NCBI RefSeq assembly: GCF_000003815.2
Contig: NC_049990.1
Span: 5,342,365 to 5,406,364 of the forward strand
DNA: 64,000 nucleotides
Source of the DNA: Branchiostoma floridae
Taxonomy: Eukaryota; Chordata; Leptocardii; Amphioxiformes; Branchiostomatidae
Direction: 5' to 3'
Shown: positions 55,960 through 64,000 of the stretch, in pieces
Layout: each line of letters opens with the position of its first letter
How positions within the stretch are numbered: position 1 is the first letter of the stretch
Made by a program: the position numbers and the translations under genes
Notes under the pieces: model-generated
The model's input: only the letters and a program-made list of their open reading frames with translations
Database searches by the model: none
What the model was told of the DNA's origin: nothing

Positions 55960-56091
55960 AGATTAGCTTTTTGATACGGCAGCATGCCATCTGATTCTTG
56001 TACATTGACTAGAAACCGTCGTAGAATCGGAGAAGTATATCTTCGCCTTTATTTTGTGGACAGTTGTCATTTAGGCCGTGTTCAATAACTG

Positions 56092-56943
56092 TCATACATC
56101 CAGTCCGCTGGTGATGGTGAGATAAAACACCGTGGTCAAAGCCACACCAGTGGTGAACAGCACACCGTGCGACAGCGCCCTCTGTTGGCCGTTGGACCTA
56201 TTGCAGAGGTTTCCCACGCAGCAGTAAGTGCACTTTCGGGGCGGCCGATCGCAGTCGTGGTTGAGGGACTGACCCTTTTGGCAACGGACGGTGTTTGAGC
56301 AACCCTGCATAAAACACATATAATACAGAGAATTTAAAACATATACTAGTATAACATGATGATACAAGTTTAAACTTTATCACCGTACATAAAAATAAAG
56401 CGCTTACCAACAAACTTTCGATCAGTCCTCTGATCCTTTTCAAGTTGTAATGACCCAATATATTACATGGTGTACTTAACTTAAAAACAACTGTCCATTT
56501 ACTACTCGATGGGTATCGGTTAGGAAATTTGTGAATACGACCTAACGTGTACGTGTCATACTCATAGGACGGTTTGTACTATCCAAGCAGAGGTTAAGTT
56601 CCGTCTTGTTCTGAACGTCTTTTAGGCGTCTTATGTTTTTTTCCGGGCTTTCGTTATTGTCGGGTTTTCGGTGAACAACAAGGAACAATGACAAAATAGA
56701 AATCCCATTCTAAACATCTAAAATATGTCAAACTAGCTTCTGAGTGGAGACAAAGCGAGATTAGTCTGATAGATACTCTTTACAGAGTTACCTTGGTGAT
56801 TTTCTTGCCTGTGTGCAGGTACCTCTCCACTTGCGTGTAGCAGGCGTTCTCGTCCTGCCCCGTGCAGTTCTCGGGTGCCATCCTGTTACAGGCCGCATGG
56901 CTGATCTGTTGTAGACAGGCGTAACACTGCAGCCCGTACGCGC
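56092..56943 (-). CDS. Ly6/uPAR three-finger GPI-anchored protein, last two exons (partial)
   Basis: Exons in coding order: 56792-56943 and 56092-56304 (stop TGA). The first starts with [13 protein letters not shown] after one base from an upstream exon and ends at AAG|GTAAC; the second starts at GGTTGCTC in phase 0. The spacing LQCYAC ... ENC ... NAC ... GCSNTVRC ... KCTYCCVGNLCN is the Ly6/uPAR (LU) fold; the C-terminal CC-x4-CN is diagnostic. Twelve cysteines are present, two more than the usual ten. After LCNRSNG comes a hydrophobic tail (HGVLFTTGVALTTVFYLTI) typical of a GPI signal, so the product is likely tethered to the outer cell surface. The signal-peptide exon was not found upstream within the window. 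Ligand and role are unknown; a family-level call only. A partial copy of the first exon lies at 57383-57479. Confidence 0.85.
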
Positions 56944-56980
56944 CTGGGGGAACACATATGATACGGTTATCACTACGTGA

Positions 56981-57332
56981 TGAGGTGCCTAAGAAGAACA
57001 GTAGGGAAGACCAGAAGGGATAAGATCAGGAATGAGGTGTTAAGGGGAATGGTTGCATGGTGCCACCAACATCAACCACTACATCGCCCGACAACAAATA
57101 AAGTGGTTCGGGCACCTCGTCAGGATGTCACCCAATCAACCGGCCCTGAGAGCCTACAACACCAGACTCTGTCAGGACGGCGGGCCAGAGGTCGACCACG
57201 ACGCCGTTGGATCGACGGAGTGAAAGAGACCCGGGCTGAACACCCATGGACTGACACACCAACAAGCCACACGTCTTCTCCTCCTCCCCGCGACACCCCC
57301 GGCGGTATAAGCGGACGGATATAGATAGATAG
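56981..57332 (+). mobile_element. 5'-truncated non-LTR retrotransposon with 12-bp TSD
   Basis: The insertion is flanked by an exact 12-bp direct repeat (atcactacgtga at 56969-56980 and 57333-57344). The interior encodes, over shifted frames, the usual post-RT tail of a LINE ORF2: TRRDKIRNEVL, then IKWFGHLVRM, then [14 protein letters not shown]. It ends in a short (ATAG)n tail. Frameshifts make it inactive. It inserted in the intron upstream of the Ly6 exon. Confidence 0.88.
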
Positions 57333-57344
57333 ATCACTACGTGA

Positions 57345-57710
57345 ATGAATGAATGAATGAATAGATAGATGGATGGATAGATGGGTGTCATTTTGTTACA
57401 GCCCGCATGGCTGATCTGCTGTAGACAGGCGTAACACTGCAGCCCGTACGCGCCTGGGGGAACACATATGATACGGTTAAGATGGATGGATGGATGGATG
57501 GATGGATGGATGGATGGATGGATGGATGGATGGATGGATGGATGGATGGATGGACACATATGATACTGAATGAATGAATGGTGGATGGATGGATGGATGG
57601 ATGGATGGATGGATGGATGGATGGATGGATGGATGGATGGATGGACACATGATACGGTATGAATGGATGGATGGATGGATAGATGAGGGGAGAAAGGAAA
57701 GCAGGAATGA
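57345..57710. repeat. (GGAT)n / (GAAT)n minisatellite array
   Basis: Long runs of 'ggatggat' and 'gaatgaat' with interspersed remnants 'gacacatatgatac' (57553) and 'gacacatgatacggt' (57643), which match intron sequence beside the Ly6 exon. Its complement gives spurious Ile-His-Pro-Ser frames. Confidence 0.93.
57383..57479 (-). repeat. Partial copy of the 5' edge of the Ly6 exon
   Basis: About 95 bp are nearly identical to 56873-56968: acceptor, [17 protein letters not shown] coding start, and the intron up to 'gatacggtta'. It stops after a 'gtaacaaaatgacaccc' version of the exon and has no donor. On the gene's strand it lies upstream of the true exon. Confidence 0.9.
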
Positions 57711-57799
57711 ATGGATCAATGATGTATGTATGCATGCATGAATGGATGAATGCACCAATGAATGTGTCCCCGAAAGTAACGGCAATCTGACTATGAAAA

Positions 57800-58735
57800 T
57801 AATGCTCGTGTAGAAGTATCATCCATACATATGGTTGTCATGTGTATTGTCACATTGGAATTGCCTGTGAAGGCAACCAACCCGTCTAGGACATGGATAA
57901 ATGACTTTGATTTAGGCATAACCCCTCGGATAAAGGCGAGATCACAGACCCCTACGCGCCATGCAGCACTACCTACAAGCCTTGATATTCATCAACATGA
58001 ATGTGGGCTTGTACTGCAAGAAGAAGAAGAGGGCGTATTCAGAAGCGGTTGCCACAAGTTCCAGACAGCAAGCCATATTCCCGGTAGTAACCTCTGCTTG
58101 GAGAATAAACTAGGATGGCAATCCGACTATGAAAATGATGCTCGTGTAGAAGTATCATCCATACATATGGCTGACATGTGCATAGTCACATTTGAATTTC
58201 CTAGCTATGAAGGGATTCCGGGACGGCAGCCGCAAGTTTCAGACAGCAAGTCATGTCCCCGGTAGTAACCTCTGCTTGGAGAATAAACTAGGATGGCAAC
58301 CCGACTATGAAAATAATGCTCGTGTAGAAGTATCATCCATACATATGGCTGACATGTGTATAGTCACATTTGAGTTGCCTATAGCTAGCTATGAAGGGAT
58401 TCAGGGGCGGCAGCCGCAAGTTTCAGACAGCAAGTCATGTCCCCGGTAGTAACCTCTGCTTGGAGAATAAACTAGGATGGCAACCCGACTATGAAAATAA
58501 TGCTCGTGTAGAAGTATCATCCATACATATGGCTGACATGTGTATAGTCACATTTGAATTGCGTAGCTATGAAGGGATTCAGGGACGGCAGCCGCAAGTT
58601 TCAGACAGCAAGCCATGTCCCTGATAGTAACCTCTGCTTCGAGGATAAGCTAGGATGGCACCCTGACTATGACGGGTCGTGTAGTATCATCTATACATAT
58701 GGCTAGCAAGTGTATAGTCACATTCCTCATTTGAG
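57800..58735 (+). repeat. Satellite-like tandem repeat, unit about 180 bp
   Basis: Units are marked by 'tcgtgtagaagtatcatcca' near 57807, 58140, 58319 and 58503 and a decayed one near 58677. They share 'acatatggctgacatgtg', 'gaagggattc.gg' and 'cagcaagtcatgtccc'. The middle three are nearly identical, hence recent. Open frames inside are shared by all units and look incidental. Confidence 0.87.
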
Positions 58736-59152
58736 TTGCCTATGAAGGCAGCCGCCAGTTCCAAACAGCAAGTCATATCCCAGACACTCGCCAAGGTGAC
58801 CTCAGAAATGGGACCCGTTTTTCCACACCACAATATCCTCACATCCTCACCGGTCCCCTGCCAGCCGACTGTCATTAAAATTCATAACTCCATCCCGGCT
58901 CCATTTGTTAGCACCGCCAGAAAAGTCGATACGTTCTGATGGGGACTTGAAGCATTGGCGGCAGCGCGAGGGAGTCATAACTGGGAGCCGATATATCTGC
59001 CACCTTGTTCGGGACGAATATCTTATCTCAATCTTTCGGGACTTTTTCACCCTCCGCGAACGCCAATTTGCCTCTCTTTCTCAAGTCAGTACGGGGTGGA
59101 TGTCAAGGGTAAGAAGACGTCGTTAGACAGGCGTCACAATTCAAGGTAACGC

Positions 59153-60205
59153 CGGCCGAGTTTTTAAATCGGCTGGAGCTCGCCGAATTTTGAAATCGCG
59201 CGAGCGTCGACCGTATATCTAGCTGAAAATATATGAATGAACGGATGGATGAATTAATTAATTGATTAATTAATTAATTAATTAATTAATGAATCAATGA
59301 ATGAATCAATGAATGCCTTTATACAATTTTGCCCAACCTAGCTAAGGACAGGTCACAGCAAAGATAAAACACATGCCCAATCAAGAAAGTCAAGCGAAAG
59401 TTGCTGACAATACAACGTCTTGATATATTGAGAGATAGGCCAAACGTCTTAGGAACCCAATTGAATTCAAAATTAGGAACTATAGCTGCGACATTTGCGT
59501 CCACTGTAATGAGCGAAGCTGTACATAACATCGTGTCAATGGGTACCCTGAAAAAAATATTATTCCACTGGTATAAAAGACTACCACTCGCCGTAGCTTC
59601 ACGGCTTGTGCATCTCAGGTAACCTTAAGTATTGATTTGACAGTAGATCAAAAGTTATCAATACTTATAAATCTGTAATCAGAGCCTGAAGCAAAAACTG
59701 TGTATCACATTTAGGCACTCTTATTAATCATAACTAATTTTAGACCTCACAATTCTAGCGAACGCCTGCGCGGCCGAATTCTTTTAAAAATCGGCTTGAG
59801 CTCGCCGAATTTTGAAATCGTGCGAGCGTCGACCGTATATTGTGCTGAAAAAAAATGCCCAATCAAGAAAGTCAAGCGAAGGTCGCTGACAATGTAACGT
59901 CTTGATATATCGACAGATAGACCAAACGTCTTAGGAACCCAAACGAATTCAAACTTAGGAACTATAACTGCGGCATTTACGTCAACTGTAATGAATGAAG
60001 CTGTACATAACATCGTGTCAATCGGTACCCTGAGAAAAAGATTATTCCACAGCAAGAAAAGTCTATCAATCGCCATAGCTTCACGGCTTGTGCATCTCAG
60101 GTAACCTTGAGTATTGATTTGACAGTAGATCAAGAGTTATCAATACTTATAAATCTGTAATCGGAGCCTCGAGCGAAAAAGCGGTGTTTCACATTTAGGC
60201 ATTCT
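59153..60205. repeat. Direct duplication of a segment of about 490-600 bp
   Basis: Copy 1 (59153-59715) and copy 2 (59770-60200) share 'ctcgccgaattttgaaatcg', 'gcgagcgtcgaccgtatat', 'atgcccaatcaagaaagtca', 'gctgtacataacatcgtgtc' and 'cttgtgcatctcaggtaacc'. Copy 1 also contains an (AATT)n run (59254-59310) absent from copy 2. No coding function was recognised. Confidence 0.85.
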
Positions 60206-60208
60206 TAA

Positions 60209-60448
60209 TACCCCTGTCACATTATCCACGATCTTCGGGCGTATCGATGGAAAATATTCATATTCATATTCAAGATCTACAGAGGGTTGCGCGTATTTTT
60301 CACCTGAAAACCGTCCCTGTCACATATAAGCCATACTTTGTACCTTGTACAATTGTTGTGCAAAAAAGTTATTATTATTATAAACGAGACTCGGACGATT
60401 ACTGCAGAATCGTCGTCCGATCGATTTTCGCCAAATGTGACAGGGGTA
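60209..60448. mobile_element. MITE with TACCCCTGTCACAT ends, hosting a LINE-like tail
   Basis: The ends 'tacccctgtcacat' and 'atgtgacaggggta' are exact 14-bp inverted repeats. The interior, about 60330-60380, contains 'actttgtaccttgtacaatt' and 'gttgtgcaaaaaa', which matches the repeat tail at 63448-63483 (gtaccccgtacaattgttgt). This could be a nested retroelement tail. Confidence 0.8.
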
Positions 60449-60659
60449 TAAACGTCGACAGAAGAGTAAGGGAGTCGATGGATCACTGCAATTCTGACTC
60501 CGCCACTAGGAGTCGCTGCACCAGGGAGTGTGGACATAATTAGCTACTTATCGGCTTACCGTAGGATTAACGGCAAATCGGATTAGCACTAAATAAAGGA
60601 TTAACTATTCATTAAAAATGTATCGGATTAATTATAACTTCGTCTTGGTCAATATTGAT

Positions 60660-61260
60660 CAACTGGGTACTGTGTAAATGCATTTAAGTTCGCGGAGATT
60701 TGATTTCGCGGTAGCGGGAAAAGGACTTTTCGCGGTGGCTTTAAACCAATAGTAGTTTTGAGACTGTAGAATATGCCACGACCCCCAGTCAATCACTTGG
60801 AGTATGAGCCACAAGAGGACAACCTCTTTCTATGGGCCGAGGACGGTCTTAATTTGAAAGGTATCTTCAAATGGCACTTTTTGACAGCTTGAGAACACAA
60901 GACTATGAAGAATCTGCCACGACCCCCAGTCAATCACCTGGAGTTTGAGCCACAGGAGGGCAACCTCTTTTTTGTATGAATCAGGCAGGGAGTCGAACTT
61001 GCGATCCACCACCTGCAAGTTCCTCTACGCCCGTGATGAGAGTATTAAACTTATGAACAAAGTGACAAAAGCTTTCAACCAGAAGTTCTGAGACTGTGAA
61101 GAATTTGCCACAAACCCCAGTGTGACTGGCAGTCAATCACCTGGAGTTTGAGCCACAACAGGACAACCTCTTTCTGTGGACCCAGCACGGTCTTAAAGTG
61201 AAATGTATCCCCAAAGGATATCTTTTGACAGGTGGAGGACACGACACGCAATAAAAGTTG
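60660..61260. repeat. Diverged repeat: element end plus three tandem units
   Basis: About 60670-60740 is a left end of the 41056 family ('atgcatttaagttcgcgg'). From about 60775 three units share 'gccacgacccccagtcaatc' (third unit altered), 'ggagtttgagccaca' and 'aggacaacctcttt'. Open frames on the minus strand in the units (SSCQK..F.DTF..KTVLGP) repeat with the units and are not supported as a gene. Confidence 0.6.
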
Positions 61261-62657
61261 TAAGACGGAAAATTGCAGCCTTGCCGCGAAGTACCGAAGA
61301 TCACAGAAGGTTGGAACCCTGACAGGATTCATCATTCCCAGCGGTGATGTACGAGCGTAAAACTTGGTCCAGAATCCAATAAAACAAAACACTGAGTTGG
61401 GAGTTTCGTTATAATTATAACTTGTTTAAAAGTTTGTTTGTGGCAGACAGCATTTGAGATTGCTTTGCATTTTTTAGGACACCGACACCTAAAGACAAAC
61501 TTCTGGTGCTACTTTTAGAAAAAAATATAATTAGAACAGTGTATATAACACATACACAGTTGCCTTTTTGATCACAAGATGAAAAAAGTATAATCTAATA
61601 ACAGGATATTAGCTTGATTTGTGCTGTTGGAATTTATCATGGAACAGGTGCAAACAATAATCTTTCAACAAATTTAACTGAAACTGAAACAGAGACGGGG
61701 GACGCAATAAACTTTCCATAACTTTTGATTCACTGTAGATAGAGGCACGTGTAATATTTGCACAAAGAGACTCCACAGCAGTGGCGGATTTCGCATTCCT
61801 TGACAGAGACTGATGCTATTCAGCCAAATTGCCCCATTTCCCCATTGTGTTAATGAACTACAGTTTAATCCTGTCAAATATCGCCAAATGTCAAAATGTC
61901 GATGCAAGCAATGTGAGTGTGCACATGATAAATCTCTTTAACTCCGATGCACGAGGTATCGACTCAATAACCTTGAGTTTTTCAACTCCATCCAGTCTAT
62001 GATTCATTCCAGGTAGTTACTCAAAAGGCCAAAGGGAATACCTTTTTTTCGCATACGTAGAAGGTTACCAGTAAAGGACGTGGATGAAATTCTAAGTACC
62101 ACACACCGTCGCCAGTCTCTTATACTTATATCAGAAAGGTTACTGGAATTTTAAAGTAGTTATTACCGAGAAATTCGAATTAACCTGGCTATTACCGAAG
62201 TGTGTGTATGCAGATCGTAAACCATTATTATGTTTACCTTCGTAAAATTGTTTTTTTTTTCAGTTTTTTCCGAGCAAATGAGGTCAATGACCTAGACCGG
62301 ACGGTTGTCGCCATGATTACCGGTAAAGTAGCAAACATACTGTGGTGTTGGATTACATGATGTAGCAAGTGGCAGGACAGAGCTGGAGGGGCCGGTCACC
62401 ATATAATGACAATGACAATGACAATGACAATGACAATGATGTTTATTGCATGTTCATGCCCCAATGGGGCTAAATGCATTATGTTTGATATAAAGTTAAT
62501 AACAACAGATAAACAATGATATATCCTAATTATAACTATTTTCTACAAGCTTCGCCCCTCCTCTTAAAACATCAGTAAACGAACTTACACAGTTCTTCCA
62601 ATACATCATAGTTAGTTGATGTCATCAGATATTTAAACAAGTCTACCTACAAGACAT

Positions 62658-62688
<31 letters not shown>

Positions 62689-64000
62689 TAGATATATAGA
62701 TATAGATATGCATATATACACTAATGAGTTTCAGTAAGAATGATCAGAAAGGTATATTGTTAGGCTAGACCATTGAAAGGTAAATAAAAATTTTGTATTT
62801 TCTTTCATTACTTTTATACTTTTGTTTCAGTTCTATCGCGATCTTAAGTCGTCATGAATGACATTTGCTTCCTCACAAAGTGAGGATAGATTAAAGAATT
62901 CATAAGCGAATTAGAATATAAATTGCTTCTTTCCCCCATATAATCCTTCCTTAATTTATTATCAATTTGAATGATTAGGCCATGTTGATCCGATTATATG
63001 GATGAAATCCGCGCGCGCTTCACTTGTCTTCCGACTAAAACAAGTTTTCAGCCATTTTGTAAGTCGCAAAGCAACTGCAAAACTAGCAAATGTTCTCCTG
63101 GCCTGAACATGCAGGACGGGTGTGCAATTCATTCCCTACCCTCTAGTCTACTGGCGCTCATAGTCCCACAGGGTCAGGAGCTGCCATATGTACATAAGGT
63201 TGTCATTTTATACACAAGGATTTATCTCAATGGACCTGAAGTGCAAATTCAAATGCATCATGACATGTGACAATCCCTGCATGGCAGATATAGGAAAATA
63301 TATCAAAGAAGGTTTAAACATTAGAAATTCCTCAAATGATTGCAAAAGCTACCAATGACTGTAAGAAACTTATCCCATATTACAACTTCTGTATTAGTTA
63401 AATAAGCCTTAAGTTCACTGTAGAACTGTAGTTATGTAGATGACATACTTTGTACCCCGTACAATTGTTGTGCAATAAAGGTATACATATGTAAAACGGC
63501 CCCAGCAGATGCAGCTTTGTAGTTTCCCGACCGGGTACGATAACGATCTCCTTCAACTTTTAATCGGGGACCATCGCTCACCAAAAGGTACCCTGTCCGG
63601 TACTACGTAATTAAAGTCACTTGACCAAGGGCACGAACGAAGCACGACCCCAGCAGATAGACTTTCTAATGCGTGTTTCATCCACCTTCACCGTTAACCA
63701 AGTACGTCTGGCTTGTGCGGATCAACTTTGACACAAACAGTCCCCCAAGGTATGACTCTCCTGGCCTGGAGATTTCCCGGGGATTATGGAAAGGGTTTGC
63801 ATGGAGTTCCAAGCTAACTGATATGGATATGGTGACTTTGTGGTATAATGGCCGATATTCTGCAGTCAGTCAGTCCACGCTTATATTCATGTTTCCCCTG
63901 TGCGGCTGACCAACTCCTCTGGTAACAAAACTCCCCTGGCAAATTATTCTCCCTATAATAGCAAGCGTAGTCAATCTGGTACAGACTACTACCTGCCCTG
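61261..64000. other. Non-coding stretch with microsatellites and element ends
   Basis: No gene was recognised. A (GACAAT)n run lies at about 62405-62440, followed by 'gcatgttcatgccccaatgg', likely the tail end of a minus-strand retroelement. A (GATA)n run lies at about 62660-62700. 'gtaccccgtacaattgttgt' at about 63452 is a retroelement-like tail. About 63890-63990 is the inverted partner of the repeat at 49000-49160. Confidence 0.5.

Larger units (their letters stand above)
53301..56091. other. Intergenic between INTS6 and the Ly6 gene, repeat-rich
   Basis: No gene is seen. Contains a hairpin (54152-54229), a short MITE (54741-54918), a longer fold-back (54946-55320) and an inverted-repeat element (55795-55959). 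The rest is AT-rich. INTS6 (+) and the Ly6 gene (-) converge on this region. Confidence 0.55.

Noticed and set aside
57128-57822. Long minus-strand frames of Ile-His-Pro-Ser repeats
   Set aside because: They are translations of the (GGAT)n minisatellite.
57831-58624. Tandem-repeat protein gene (several similar frames)
   Set aside because: The frames lie in a non-coding satellite of about 180 bp; unit length varies and frames break at unit joins.
57800-58735. CRISPR-like array
   Set aside because: Units are long and contiguous with no short direct repeat and unique spacer structure, and the genome is eukaryotic.
61075-61392. Minus-strand frame with SSTCQK..FGDTF motif
   Set aside because: The motif recurs in each of three diverged tandem units and no splice or domain evidence supports a gene.

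Overview
The window looks like a chordate invertebrate nuclear genome, most likely an amphioxus (Branchiostoma). Genes have many short exons with GT-AG introns, proteins align closely to vertebrate orthologues from memory, and introns are full of small inverted-repeat elements, tRNA-derived SINEs and short satellites. The organism call is inference; no database search was possible.

Layout. 1-1897: 3' end of an unidentified acidic, proline-rich gene (+). 5384-10682: RNASEH2B on the minus strand, 11 exons, 311 aa. 11020-15920: RPP38 on the plus strand, 5 exons, 340 aa, starting 337 bp from the RNASEH2B start codon. Inside RPP38 intron 2 lies a complete intronless UXT gene (11736-12221). 15921-24258 is intergenic with repeats. 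24259-51343: INTS6, 19 exons, 908 aa; every exon junction was checked for phase and the reading frame is continuous. 56092-56943: the last two exons of a Ly6/uPAR (three-finger) GPI-anchored protein on the minus strand; its signal-peptide exon was not found. 57336-64000 is mostly satellites, tandem duplications and transposon debris.

Function. Four of the genes serve nucleic-acid processing: RNase H2 (RNA:DNA hybrid removal), RNase P/MRP (tRNA and rRNA processing), Integrator (snRNA 3' processing and promoter-proximal termination) and UXT (prefoldin-like chaperone and transcription cofactor). RNASEH2B and INTS6 also lie close together on human 13q14.3, so this looks like ancient microsynteny.

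The most unusual signal is a repeated architecture around exons. INTS6 exon 5 and exon 14 each have several partial copies upstream that carry only the 5' part of the exon with its acceptor, and several partial copies downstream that carry only the 3' part with its donor. INTS6 exon 15 and a Ly6 exon show single copies of the same kind. A second notable signal is a family of fold-back elements with CAGGG...CCCTG ends and 5-bp target duplications, found in two INTS6 introns and the INTS6 3' region.
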